NCBI GenBank assembly: GCA_039819095.1
Contig: JBCBSP010000002.1
Location: 310,001 to 374,000, forward strand
Source: JBCBSP01 sp039819095
GTDB taxonomy: Bacteria; Pseudomonadota; Alphaproteobacteria; Caulobacterales; Maricaulaceae
Length of the DNA: 64,000 bases
Reading direction: 5' to 3'
The notes under the pieces are model-generated. The model was not told where the DNA came from and searched no databases. It worked only from the letters and a program-made list of their open reading frames with translations. The translations under genes and the position numbers were made by a program. Below, in pieces: positions 32,810 through 41,563 of the stretch (its first letter is position 1; the number at the start of each line of letters is the position of its first letter).

Positions 32810-35650
32810 ATGGCCGACGATCTTTCACAGGCGCACACCAAGCTTCAGGCCGCCCTTGGTCAGGGCGCCTCTGAGGGCTTTCTAAGGCTCTTGAAGACCG
32901 GCGAGGTGCGTTCCGCCTGCCTTGATGCGCTGAAGGAGGCCGGCTGCAGTCCGCCTTCGAACCATGTCGTGTTCTTTCTGCTGGAAAAGAGCCTGCTCGC
33001 CGGCTCCAGCCTGATCGGCGCGAAAGCCGCCGCCAAGCTCAGCGCTTACCTTCAAGGCTGGCCGGCGATCGCCAAGCTCGTAGCGAAGATCGTCAGCTTT
33101 GATGACCGCGCGCGCTCCGCCGCCGAGGTCCGCGAATCGCTTGTCGCTGACCTGAAGGCCGCGAACCCGGACATAACCGTCGATCCGTCGGTGGACCTGG
33201 ACGTTGTCGCGGCATTGCATCAGCGTACTGCGATCGAAGGGCTTGACGCGACGCTGCAGACCGCATTGAACGAACTCAGCGATGACTTCGCCGCTTTGAT
33301 GCAGGCCTCGCCCCAGCCGGAGCTTCGCTGGACCGAACAGCAGGCCGGCGAGAAATCCGCCTCCGATGCGATCAAGTATAATTCCGGGCTTTATCCGTTT
33401 CAGGGACGCAATGGCGAGCTCGACCTTCTGCAGCGCTTTCTCGGAGACATGAGCATTCCCGGCGATGCGAACGCGTTTCGCTGGATGCTGCTGACTGGGC
33501 CGGGCGGGGAAGGCAAAACCCGTCTGGCGAAACACTTCACCGAAGAGCTGTGCTCAGACGGGCGATGGAACGCCGGTCCGCTGGCGCAGAACCAGCTGCG
33601 CGAGTGGGGCGAGAGCGCCGCGCGCTGGCGGCCCTCGAAGCCAACGCTTCTGGTCATCGACTACCCGGCGCAATCGCCAAAGCGCGTGCGCGGCCTCCTC
33701 AGCGACCTGCAACGCACTGCGCTCGATTTTGATCATCCGGTGCGCGTACTGCTTCTGGAACGCGAAGCGGCAGGCGAATGGCACAAGACGGTCTTTGATG
33801 AAAGCGCTGAAGGCGCTGCGATCCGCTCCCATGTCTATGGCGGGGCCCAGCGGGTCAATGGCGTCCCAATCGGGCCGCTCGATCCAGAAGCCATCATCGC
33901 GTTGATGAAGGCGCGGTTCGAGAATGACGGGATAGCGCCGCCGCCGGATGGAGCGCTCATCGGCGCCGCGGTCCGGGTCGACCCGCGCCCCGTTCGCACG
34001 CCTGACGGTCAGGAGGGGCAGGCGCCGCCCCGCGCGCTCTTCGCGGCGGCGGCGGCGGAAATTCTTCTGCGCGCCGGCGCCAACGCCGAACAGTATGAGG
34101 CCGAGATCGCAGGCCTCGATCGCGACACGGTGCTGCACAGCCTGATCGAGCGTGATCGAACCATGCGCTGGCGGCCTGCCGCTAAAGACGATGAGGAGGC
34201 GCTCCAGCGCAACGAGAACCTGCTGGCGCTCGCCTGCATGACGCTGGGTCTGGAAATGGAAACCCTCGCCAGCCACGCCGGCTCGGCCGCCCAACTCCTG
34301 CCCAATGCCAACTTCCCCCATGCCGGCCTGCGCAGCGCCATGACCGGTCCTGAGTTAAGCCGCAGCGCTGCTCTGGAACCGGACATACTTGGCGAGTTTT
34401 TCGCGTTGGAGCGACTGAAGCACCTGCCCGCGCCCGCTCGACAGGCGCTGTGCAATGCCGCCTTTGCGGCGGGCGAGGATGAGACCGGCGTGTTCGCTCT
34501 GCGCTGCCTGCGGGACTTTCCGGAACGGATCGAGGCGCTGAACTGGTTCACGCCGAACACCGAGGCCGGAGCGGAAGCCGCCGCCGCTTTCGCGGGGCTC
34601 GCCGTCGACCTGACAAACCTGCTTGGCGAAGCAGGTCGGTTTGAATCGATCGATGCGCTGGCCGCGTCCGTGGACGCCCTGCGCGCAGACTTCGACCAGA
34701 ACGAGGACATCGCGCTTCGAAGCGCCATGGCGGCGATGAACCTAACCAACCACGCGGGCGAAGTCAGGGACTGGGTCCGCGTCGATGCTGCGTTGGCGCG
34801 CATCGACGCCCTGCGCGCAGACTTCGACCAGAACGAGGACATCGCGCTTCGAAGCGCCATGGCGGCGGTGAACGTCACCAGCGACGCGGGCAAGGCCGAA
34901 GACTGGGCGCGCGTCAATGCTGCGCTGGAGCGCATCGACGCCCTGCGCGCAGACTTCGACCAGAACGAGGACATCGCGCTTGAAAGCGCCAAGGCGGCGG
35001 TGAACGTCACCAGCGACGCGGGCAAGGCCGAAGACTGGGCGCGCGTCGATGCCGCGCTGGAGCGCATCGACGCCCTGCGCGCAGACTTCGACCAGAACGA
35101 GGACATCGCGCTTCAAAGTGCGACGGTAGGGGCTAACGTCGCCAACCACGCGGGCAAGGCCGAAGACTGGGCGCGCGTCGATGCTGCGCTGGCGCGCATC
35201 GACGGCCTGCGCACAGAGTTCGTCCAAAACGAGAACATCGCGCTTGAAAGCGCCAGGGCGGCGGTGAACGACACCAACCACTCGGCCAAGGCTGGAAACT
35301 CGACGCGCGTGGCGGCGATGGCGGTCCGGATTCGGGCACTGTGCGAGCGCTTCAGCGAAAACCGCGAATTGCTGGCGATGTGCGCTCATGGCCTGATAGC
35401 CGCCTATGCTGTCAAGGCGCAGGCGGGTGAGCCGGTTGAGGAAGGCGAGGCGGAAGAGATAGTGGCAAGAGCCCGGCTTCGGGTCATCGTCTCATCGGAA
35501 GGCCAGTCGCAATTCGGCGTGGGCCCAGCGCTCGCCGCCATAAAGGATGCGCATCGTCATTTTCCAGACAATAATGAAATCGCCGAGGTGTATGACTGGG
35601 CGGTGAAGGCCGGAGTCGATTTCGACGAGGTGTCGGACCTGCGCCCCTAA
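32810..35650 (+). CDS. STAND-type P-loop NTPase with C-terminal 44-residue helical repeats
   Basis: A 946-residue multidomain protein. Residues 1-170 form an uncharacterised, mostly helical N-terminal domain (NHVVFFLLEKSLLAGSSLIG). The nucleotide-binding core has Walker A GPGGEGKT (Lys236), preceded by LYPFQGRNGELDLLQRFL, and Walker B LLVIDY (Asp284) followed by a sensor-like VRVLLLEREAAGEW. The SFII/STAND architecture (NTPase, helical arm, repeats) is typical of signal-transduction and defence ATPases such as the NACHT/Avs proteins. Residues about 608-870 hold five near-identical 44-residue repeats plus a degenerate sixth, each a helix pair (for example VDAALARIDALRADFDQN). I chose the ATG at 32810; an alternative GTG at 32747 overlaps the kinase stop. 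Function is inferred; no effector nuclease or protease motif is recognised. Confidence 0.8.
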   Translation: MADDLSQAHTKLQAALGQGASEGFLRLLKTGEVRSACLDALKEAGCSPPSNHVVFFLLEKSLLAGSSLIGAKAAAKLSAYLQGWPAIAKLVAKIVSFDDRARSAAEVRESLVADLKAANPDITVDPSVDLDVVAALHQRTAIEGLDATLQTALNELSDDFAALMQASPQPELRWTEQQAGEKSASDAIKYNSGLYPFQGRNGELDLLQRFLGDMSIPGDANAFRWMLLTGPGGEGKTRLAKHFTEELCSDGRWNAGPLAQNQLREWGESAARWRPSKPTLLVIDYPAQSPKRVRGLLSDLQRTALDFDHPVRVLLLEREAAGEWHKTVFDESAEGAAIRSHVYGGAQRVNGVPIGPLDPEAIIALMKARFENDGIAPPPDGALIGAAVRVDPRPVRTPDGQEGQAPPRALFAAAAAEILLRAGANAEQYEAEIAGLDRDTVLHSLIERDRTMRWRPAAKDDEEALQRNENLLALACMTLGLEMETLASHAGSAAQLLPNANFPHAGLRSAMTGPELSRSAALEPDILGEFFALERLKHLPAPARQALCNAAFAAGEDETGVFALRCLRDFPERIEALNWFTPNTEAGAEAAAAFAGLAVDLTNLLGEAGRFESIDALAASVDALRADFDQNEDIALRSAMAAMNLTNHAGEVRDWVRVDAALARIDALRADFDQNEDIALRSAMAAVNVTSDAGKAEDWARVNAALERIDALRADFDQNEDIALESAKAAVNVTSDAGKAEDWARVDAALERIDALRADFDQNEDIALQSATVGANVANHAGKAEDWARVDAALARIDGLRTEFVQNENIALESARAAVNDTNHSAKAGNSTRVAAMAVRIRALCERFSENRELLAMCAHGLIAAYAVKAQAGEPVEEGEAEEIVARARLRVIVSSEGQSQFGVGPALAAIKDAHRHFPDNNEIAEVYDWAVKAGVDFDEVSDLRP
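34631..35290 (+). repeat. Tandem 132-bp repeats (five copies) inside the STAND NTPase gene
   Basis: The 45-bp block encoding DALRADFDQNEDIAL is identical in copies anchored at 34679, 34811, 34943 and 35075; a fifth copy at 35207 is diverged. The period is exactly 132 bp (44 codons), so the reading frame is kept. The remaining part of each unit varies more, mainly at the second helix (for example NVTSDAGKAEDW against NLTNHAGEVRDW). This is typical of a helical sensor array that grows or shrinks by recombination. A sixth, strongly degenerate unit follows to about 35420. Confidence 0.92.
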
Positions 35651-36525
35651 CCCTTGCCCAGCTGCCTGGACCTTCGTTCCGCCGCCGCGACGGCGTTGCG
35701 GATGAGGGTGGGCAGGCCGCCTTCGCCCATGAGGACATCGAGCGCGGCCTGGGTGGTGCCGCCGGGCGAGGTGACGGCGCGGCGCAGAGAGGCGGCGTCG
35801 CCCTGGCCCGATTTCAGATCGGCTTCAAGCAGGGCGCCGGCGCCGGAGACCGTGGCCACGGCCAGACGTTCGGCGAGATCCGCCGGCAGGCCTTCAGCCT
35901 CGCCGGCGCGCGCGAGCGCTTCGCACAGCAGGAAGACATAAGCCGGGCCGGAGCCTGACAGGGCGGTGACCGCGCCCATCTGGCGGTCATCCTCAATCCA
36001 TTCCACCGCGCCGGTCGCCTTCATCAGCACGGTCGCCACCGGGCGGCGCTTTTGCGCATCGGCGACCTCATCGGCGATGCACACCGTGACGCCCTTGCCA
36101 ATCGCGCCGGGCGTATTGGGCATGGCGCGAACCACGGGCCGCCCGTTCATCGCGCGGGTCAGCTGCAGCAGCGTCACCCCGGCGGCCACAGACACGATCA
36201 GACAGTCGGTCGGCAGGATCTCGCCAAGCCCGTCCAGCAGCGAAGCAAAGTGCTGCGGTTTGACCGCCAGCACCACGACTTCAAGCCCGTCGCAGAGCGC
36301 CTCATCAAGCGTCTGGGCATGAGCAAGATCATGGGTGTCGATCAGGGTGCGGGCGATTTCGCCGGGGTCAGGATCAATGATCAGGAGCTGGTCGGCCTGC
36401 AGGACCGGGCGCGGTTTCTTCAGCCAGCCCGAAGCCAGCGCCGCGCCCATTCGGCCCGCGCCGATGAGGGCGACGCGTCCGGCAGGTCGCGCGTTGGATG
36501 CACGCGCGCTTGATTGAGCGGCCAT
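35647..36525 (-). CDS. proC: Pyrroline-5-carboxylate reductase
   Basis: A 292-residue enzyme of proline synthesis. It has the Rossmann start VALIGAGRMGAALASGWL, the VVLAVKPQ segment, VRAMPNTPGAIGKGVTV and the C-terminal signature ALSGSGPAYVFLLCEAL...SPGGTTQAAL. Length matches the family. It is convergent with the STAND NTPase and overlaps it by 4 bp; the upstream YbjN gene starts 11 bp away in the same direction. Confidence 0.96.
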   Translation of the reverse strand: MAAQSSARASNARPAGRVALIGAGRMGAALASGWLKKPRPVLQADQLLIIDPDPGEIARTLIDTHDLAHAQTLDEALCDGLEVVVLAVKPQHFASLLDGLGEILPTDCLIVSVAAGVTLLQLTRAMNGRPVVRAMPNTPGAIGKGVTVCIADEVADAQKRRPVATVLMKATGAVEWIEDDRQMGAVTALSGSGPAYVFLLCEALARAGEAEGLPADLAERLAVATVSGAGALLEADLKSGQGDAASLRRAVTSPGGTTQAALDVLMGEGGLPTLIRNAVAAAERRSRQLGKG

Positions 36526-36535
36526 GGCCTAGCCT

Positions 36536-37033
36536 TTACGCCTCGCCGACCGTGTCGAACATGGCTGCCGACACCGCTTCTTCCACCGTGCGTCCGCCCC
36601 AGATCAACAGGTTGAAGGCCGGGAAAAGCCGGTCGCCGGCTTCGATCGCCGCACGCAGCAGGATCGCCGCCTGCGGCATGGACAACCCGTCACCGCCGGG
36701 CAGCGGCAGGGTGTGACGGAAGACGATGGAGCCGTCCTCCGCCCAGATATCGAAATGGCCGAGCCAGAGCCGTTCGTTGAGACGCGCGACCAGCTCGCAC
36801 ACTTCCTTGAAGCGGGCGTCGGGGGCTTTCACTTCCAGGCTGGAGCACAGATGCAGCGACTCCACCTCCGGCCGCCAGGCGAACCAGATCTGGTGATCGC
36901 GCCAATCGCCGGGCACGGCGAGATGCAATTCCGCATCATCGCGCTCATAGGGATATTGTCCGTCTATGACGGCCTGCTCGACAGATTCCAGCGGATCAAT
37001 CTCAACGCTATGCGATTCAGATTGGACTTCCAT
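36536..37033 (-). CDS. YbjN domain-containing protein
   Basis: A 165-residue soluble protein with the YbjN fold: an N-terminal PLESVEQAVIDGQYPYERDD, a central strand-rich part (HLCSSLEVKAPDARF, LNERLWLGHFDIWAEDGSIVFR) and the helix LLRAAIEAGDRLFPAF. YbjN proteins are implicated in stress tolerance in E. coli; the biochemical role is unresolved, and a chaperone-like function is only suggested by structure of relatives. It is immediately upstream of proC, so they are likely co-transcribed. Confidence 0.88.
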   Translation of the reverse strand: MEVQSESHSVEIDPLESVEQAVIDGQYPYERDDAELHLAVPGDWRDHQIWFAWRPEVESLHLCSSLEVKAPDARFKEVCELVARLNERLWLGHFDIWAEDGSIVFRHTLPLPGGDGLSMPQAAILLRAAIEAGDRLFPAFNLLIWGGRTVEEAVSAAMFDTVGEA

Positions 37034-37136
37034 AACGGGCGCTCCCTCAAAGCACCGGCTTATCGCCGCACGTAACGACGGTAAGCCCGGCGCGAGCCGG
37101 TAAGCAACAGCTCGATTTCGATGATTGATAAGGTCT

Positions 37137-37442
37137 TCAGCCGGATGACTTTTTCGCAGCCGTACGCTTGCGGGGCGCCGGCTTCTTTGTCGCCGGCGCG
37201 GTGGATTTCGCCTTCATTTGCGCCAGTTCGGCGGCCAGTGATTCGTTTTGTTCGCGCAAGGCGGCGAGCTCAGCCTTGAGGGCTTCGAACTCGTCGCGCG
37301 AGACCAGATCAAGGTCGGACGCGATGCGTTCAGCGCGGGCGTGAAGCACGGCGCGCGCCTCTTCACCGGCGGCCTGAGCGGCGCCGAACGCATCGGTCAT
37401 CAGGTCGGCGAGATCGGAAAACAGGGGGCTGCGAGACTGCAT
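37137..37442 (-). CDS. ubiK: UbiK-type ubiquinone biosynthesis accessory factor
   Basis: A 101-residue protein with a predicted coiled coil (about 40-75). The segment SDLDLVSRDEFEALKAELAA is the signature of the UbiK/BMFP family, which helps assemble the ubiquinone-hydroxylating complex in gammaproteobacteria. The N-terminal part (LFSDLADLMTDAFGAAQAAG) fits amphipathic membrane association. The C-terminal 25 residues form a Lys/Pro/Ala tail. The gene is followed by ybjN and proC. Confidence 0.85.
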   Translation of the reverse strand: MQSRSPLFSDLADLMTDAFGAAQAAGEEARAVLHARAERIASDLDLVSRDEFEALKAELAALREQNESLAAELAQMKAKSTAPATKKPAPRKRTAAKKSSG

Positions 37443-37615
37443 GGGCGCGCTCTTATCAGGTGTGAGCCCCTCATATAGGCGTTTGGCGCTCCAGCTTACA
37501 ACGCAAAGCGCAGTTAACCCGCCGCCGCGTAGTTAACCAGGCGGCCAATCGCTGTTACACCAAACCCGGCAATGCAGCGGCGCTGGCGCGCGACATGACA
37601 TGAGAGGCCTTTGGC

Positions 37616-38503
37616 ATGACCGGATGTCCGGCGAGTTTCGATCTCATTGATCCGGTCCTGATCCAGCTCGGGCCGATCCCGATCCGCTGGTACGCGATCG
37701 CCTATATCGCCGGTCTCTTCCTGGGGCTCTACTACGTCACCCGTCTGGTCAAACGCGCCGGTCTGTGGAGCACGAATGACAGGACCCAGGCCGCGCCGCT
37801 TTCGCGCGCCTTCCTAGAGGACCTTCTGCTCTGGGTTATGGTGGGCGTCATCGGGGGCGGACGGCTGGGTTATGTGCTGTTCTACGAAACCAGCGCGATC
37901 TGGGAGCGTCCGCTCTGGGTGTTCTGGGGCGTCACCCAAGGCGGGATGAGTTTCCATGGCGGACTGATCGGCGTGGCGCTGGCGATATGGTTCACCAGCC
38001 GGGCCTATAAGATGCCGGTGCTGCGCGTGGCCGACGCAGTGGCGGCGGCCACTCCGATCGGGCTGTTCTTCGGCAGGCTGGCGAACTTCATCAATGGCGA
38101 GCTGTGGGGCCGTCCGGCGCCGGATTTGCCCTGGGCGATGCGCTTTGCGCACGACCCGCTCTGCCTGGAGCGCCACCCCAGCCAGCTCTATGAGGCGTTT
38201 CTGGAAGGCGCGGTGTTGTTCGCCATCATCGCCTATCTGATCTGGCGGGTGCGCGCCCTGTCGCGCCCGGGCCTGGTCGCCGGCGTTTTCCTGGCCGGGT
38301 ACGGCGTGTTCCGCGGCGCGGTGGAGCTGGTCCGGGAGCCTGACAATCAGATGCCGGACGTCCTGCAGGGCTATGTCACCATGGGCATGCTCTTGTGCGT
38401 GCCGATGGTCGTCATCGGCGCCTGGCTGATCCGCCGCGCGCTTCAGACGCCGGCTGACGCCATCGCGCACAAGCCGCTCCCGGAGGCCAGGGCCAAGTCG
38501 TGA
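37616..38503 (+). CDS. lgt: Prolipoprotein diacylglyceryl transferase
   Basis: A 295-residue inner-membrane enzyme with about seven helices. Family landmarks: LGPIPIRWYAIAYIAGLFLG, the GGRLGYVLFYE motif, GGMSFHGGLIGVALA, the signature GRLANFINGELWGRP and HPSQLYEAFLEG. It attaches diacylglycerol to the lipobox cysteine of prolipoproteins, several of which are encoded in this window. It overlaps the next gene by 4 bp. Confidence 0.96.
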   Translation: MTGCPASFDLIDPVLIQLGPIPIRWYAIAYIAGLFLGLYYVTRLVKRAGLWSTNDRTQAAPLSRAFLEDLLLWVMVGVIGGGRLGYVLFYETSAIWERPLWVFWGVTQGGMSFHGGLIGVALAIWFTSRAYKMPVLRVADAVAAATPIGLFFGRLANFINGELWGRPAPDLPWAMRFAHDPLCLERHPSQLYEAFLEGAVLFAIIAYLIWRVRALSRPGLVAGVFLAGYGVFRGAVELVREPDNQMPDVLQGYVTMGMLLCVPMVVIGAWLIRRALQTPADAIAHKPLPEARAKS

Positions 38504-39642
38504 GCCAGCACGCCTTCGACCCGGTCGCCCGCATCGCAGAACAGCTGACCGCCCGCATCCGCACTGAAGGCCCCTTGCCGATCTCAGTCTTCATGCTGGA
38601 AGCGTTGTTTGATCCGGTGGCGGGCTTTTACGCGACGCGCGACCCGATCGGGGCGGGCGCGGATTTCATCACCGCCCCGGAAATCAGCCAGATGTTCGGC
38701 GAGGTGCTGGGCCTTTGGACCGTGCAGGCCTGGCGCGATCTCGGCGCCCCGGCCGAATTCCATATGGTCGAACTGGGCCCCGGCAAGGGCACGATGATGA
38801 GCGATGTCATCCGCTCTCTGGGCGTGGCGCCCGAGGCGCGCCATGCGGTTCGCGTCTCGCTTATCGAAGCCAGCGCCGCGCTGAAAATGGTTCAGGGCCA
38901 AACCCTGGCCAACAGCCCGGTTCCGGTCAGCTGGGCGAAATCGATCGAACATCTTCCCGATGGCCCGGCGGTGCTTCTGGCCAACGAATTCCTTGACTGT
39001 CTCCCGCTGCGCCAGGCGGTCAAGGCGGACGGGCGCTGGCGTGAGCGGTGTGTCGGGCTCGATCCTGAAGACGAGACCCGATTCGCTTTCGTTCTGGGCG
39101 CCGCGCTGGCGGCGGATGAGGCGCTGATCGCGCCGGAACTTCGCGAGGTTCCCGACGGCTCGCTGGTCGAGCTGCGTCCCGGTGATCTGCAGGTGGCCGA
39201 AAGCCTCGCCCGGCGCTTTGCCGCCCAGCCGGGGCGCGCCCTGTTCATCGATTACGGCCCGGCCCTGCCCGATGTCGGAGACACGCTGCAGGCGCTGCAG
39301 GCGCATCGCAAGGTCGATCCGCTCACCGCGCCGGGAACCGCCGACCTGACCGCGCGCGTGGATTTCGCCGGCTTCGCGCGCGCCTGCGCCGAGCGCGGCC
39401 TCGACGTGCATGGCCCGGCCCCTCAGGGCGAGTTTCTCAAAACGCTCGGAATCGAGCACCGCGCCGCCGCTCTTATGGCGCGAGCCGGTGATGAGCCGGG
39501 CAAGGCGCGCATCGTGCGCCAACTGCATCGGCTGACCGATCCGGGCGAGATGGGCGCGCTGTTCAAGGTGATGTGCATATCCAGCCCGGACCTGCCGCCT
39601 CCGGCGGGGCTGGAGCCCTGGGTCGATCCAGCCGTGGATTAA
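38500..39642 (+). CDS. NDUFAF7/MidA-type SAM-dependent methyltransferase
   Basis: A 380-residue protein with a GTG start overlapping the lgt stop. It has the family segments DPVAGFYATRDPIGAGADFITAPEIS, GLWTVQAWRD, MVELGPGKGTMMSD (SAM loop), LLANEFLDCLPL and RALFIDYGPALP. The mitochondrial homologue methylates an Arg of complex I subunit NDUFS2, so a respiratory-assembly function is plausible. In many alphaproteobacteria it follows lgt and precedes the laccase-domain gene pgeF; pgeF is not seen here. Confidence 0.93.
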   Translation: MSQHAFDPVARIAEQLTARIRTEGPLPISVFMLEALFDPVAGFYATRDPIGAGADFITAPEISQMFGEVLGLWTVQAWRDLGAPAEFHMVELGPGKGTMMSDVIRSLGVAPEARHAVRVSLIEASAALKMVQGQTLANSPVPVSWAKSIEHLPDGPAVLLANEFLDCLPLRQAVKADGRWRERCVGLDPEDETRFAFVLGAALAADEALIAPELREVPDGSLVELRPGDLQVAESLARRFAAQPGRALFIDYGPALPDVGDTLQALQAHRKVDPLTAPGTADLTARVDFAGFARACAERGLDVHGPAPQGEFLKTLGIEHRAAALMARAGDEPGKARIVRQLHRLTDPGEMGALFKVMCISSPDLPPPAGLEPWVDPAVD

Positions 39643-39727
39643 TTGTCCTTGGTCGGACGGGGCGGGTTCCCGGCCTTAACGCCCTCTGCTATGAGCGCGG
39701 CGCGGGCTGAAAGAAAGGCGCTTCTTG

Positions 39728-40660
39728 ATGAAACTCATGTGCGGCAAAGCCAACCGGGCTCTGGCGAGCGCCATCGCCGATTATCTCGACGCACCGCTCT
39801 CCCACGTGGAGATCGAGACCTTCGCCGACGGCGAAATGTTCGTGCGCATCGAGGAGAATATGCGCGGTGAAGACGTCTTCATCATGCAGTCGACCTCCAA
39901 CCCGGCGAATGATCACGTGATGGAGCTTTTGATCTGCATGGATGCGCTCAAACGCGCCAGCGCCCGGCGGATCACAGCAGTCATCCCCTATTTCGGCTAT
40001 GCCCGGCAGGACCGCAAAACCGGCGGGCGCACGCCGATCACTGCCAAGCTGGTCGCCAATCTGATCGAGACCGCGGGCGCCGACCGGGTGCTGACGCTGG
40101 ATCTTCACGCCGGTCAGATCCAGGGCTTTTTCGACATCCCGACCGATAATCTGTTCGCCACTCCTGCGATCGAGCAGGACCTGCGCCGCAACTACAAGAC
40201 CGATGATCTGATGGTCGTCTCGCCCGATGTCGGCGGGGTTGTGCGCGCACGCGCCCTGGCCCAGCGCATCGGCGCGAATATCGCCATCGTCGACAAGCGC
40301 CGCCCGCGCGCCGGCGTCGCTGAAGTGATGAATATCATCGGCGAAGTGGATGGCCGGCGCTGCATCATCTTTGACGATATCATCGATTCAGGCGGCACGC
40401 TGTGCAACGCCGCCGAGGCGCTCAAGGAACGCGGGGCGACCGAAGTGTCCGCCTACATCACGCACGGCGTCCTGTCAGGCAAGGCGGTGGAGCGGATCAA
40501 GAATTCCGTTCTCACCGAGCTGGTGGTGACCGATTCCATCGAGGTTCATGAGCGCGCCGCGGCGGCAGAGAATATCCGCATTCTGTCCATCGCGCCGCTG
40601 CTGGGCGAAGCGATCCGGCGGATCGCCAACGAAGAGTCGGTTTCCAAACTGTTCGACTGA
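39728..40660 (+). CDS. prs: Ribose-phosphate pyrophosphokinase
   Basis: A 310-residue PRPP synthetase starting MKLMCGKANRALA. It has FADGEMFVRIEENMRGEDVF, the ATP-binding flexible loop PYFGYARQDRKTGGR, the histidine LDLHAGQIQGFF and the PRPP-binding signature IIFDDIIDSGGTLCNAA. It supplies PRPP for purine, pyrimidine, histidine and NAD synthesis. The ATG at 39728 was chosen over a TTG one codon upstream. Confidence 0.97.
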   Translation: MKLMCGKANRALASAIADYLDAPLSHVEIETFADGEMFVRIEENMRGEDVFIMQSTSNPANDHVMELLICMDALKRASARRITAVIPYFGYARQDRKTGGRTPITAKLVANLIETAGADRVLTLDLHAGQIQGFFDIPTDNLFATPAIEQDLRRNYKTDDLMVVSPDVGGVVRARALAQRIGANIAIVDKRRPRAGVAEVMNIIGEVDGRRCIIFDDIIDSGGTLCNAAEALKERGATEVSAYITHGVLSGKAVERIKNSVLTELVVTDSIEVHERAAAAENIRILSIAPLLGEAIRRIANEESVSKLFD

Positions 40661-40837
40661 GCGTGAGTCTGGTTGCGCGCCTTGATCTGATCGGCTATTA
40701 GCCGCGGCTCGAAAACGCGTTGGGCAGGGTCACCCCTGTGTCAGTCGCGAAAGAACACGGCGGCCGCGCTCCTGAAGATCTGGGCGCTGCGGTCGCGTTC
40801 GTGTTTGAATGGTAGTTTTAAAGTAAGGACCGGATTG

Positions 40838-41485
40838 ATGAGCGACATCGTTCTCTCCGTTGAGGTGCGCGAACGCACCGGCAAGGGCGGCGCCCGGCAA
40901 ACCCGTCGCCAGGGCGACGTGCCTGGCGTGCTGTATGGCGGCGACCTCGGCCCGATCGCAATCGCGATGAAGCAGAATGAGGTCGTCAAGGCGATCAATT
41001 CGGGGAATTTCATCGGCCAGATGATCGAGATCGATCACAAGGGCGATCGTCAGAACGTCATCACGCGCGACGTGCAATTCCATCCGGTTCGCGACGAGCC
41101 GCTGCACATCGATTTCTACCGCGTTGAGGAAGACTCCATCATCGCGATCGAGGTTGCGGTTCGCTTCATCAATGAAGAGGATTGCCCGGGCCTGAAACGC
41201 GGCGGCGTGCTGAATATTGTGCGCCACACTGTGGAAGTGAACTGCCCGGCCGGCGCCATTCCTGAAGCCATTGAGGTGGACCTCACCGGCTACGATATCG
41301 GCGACTCGGTGCACATCTCCTCCATCGCCCTGCCGGACAATGTCACGCCGACCATCACTGATCGCGACTTCACCATCGTGACGGTTCAGGGCTCGCGCGC
41401 CGTCATTGAAGAAGACACCGAAGACAGTGACGCCGAAGCCGAGGGCGAAGGCGAAGCTGAATCGGCGAGCGAAGGCGAAGACTAA
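40838..41485 (+). CDS. rplY: 50S ribosomal protein L25/Ctc
   Basis: A 215-residue long-form L25 (Ctc type). Residues 1-95 form the 5S rRNA-binding domain (VRERTGKGGARQTRRQGDVPGVLYGG), followed by the TL5-type beta domain (RGGVLNIVRHTVEVNCPA, HISSIALPDN). The last 25 residues form an acidic Glu/Ala tail typical of alphaproteobacteria. AAGGA lies 9 nt before the ATG; an upstream in-frame ATG is unlikely. It follows prs and precedes pth, the usual order, with a terminator at 41511. Confidence 0.95.
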   Translation: MSDIVLSVEVRERTGKGGARQTRRQGDVPGVLYGGDLGPIAIAMKQNEVVKAINSGNFIGQMIEIDHKGDRQNVITRDVQFHPVRDEPLHIDFYRVEEDSIIAIEVAVRFINEEDCPGLKRGGVLNIVRHTVEVNCPAGAIPEAIEVDLTGYDIGDSVHISSIALPDNVTPTITDRDFTIVTVQGSRAVIEEDTEDSDAEAEGEGEAESASEGED

Positions 41486-41510
41486 GCCTCTCGCGGCCAG
41501 ATCAGGATCG

Positions 41511-41545
41511 GGGCGGCGCGAGCATTAGCTTTCGCCGCCCTTTTT
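41511..41545 (+). terminator. Terminator between rplY and pth
   Basis: GGGCGGCG and CGCCGCCC arms with a 14-nt loop, followed by TTTTT, 26 bp after the rplY stop. It probably uncouples pth from rplY partly, since pth starts only 18 bp beyond. Confidence 0.8.
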
Positions 41546-41563
41546 CGTGTTCGGGAGTACGCC

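Noticed and set aside
34009..35106. 365-codon minus-strand frame over the repeat array
   Set aside because: Periodic Ser/Ala/Arg sequence is an antisense shadow of the in-frame repeats in the STAND gene.
34631..35290. CRISPR-like array
   Set aside because: Repeat period is 132 bp with coding continuity and no short repeats with unique spacers.
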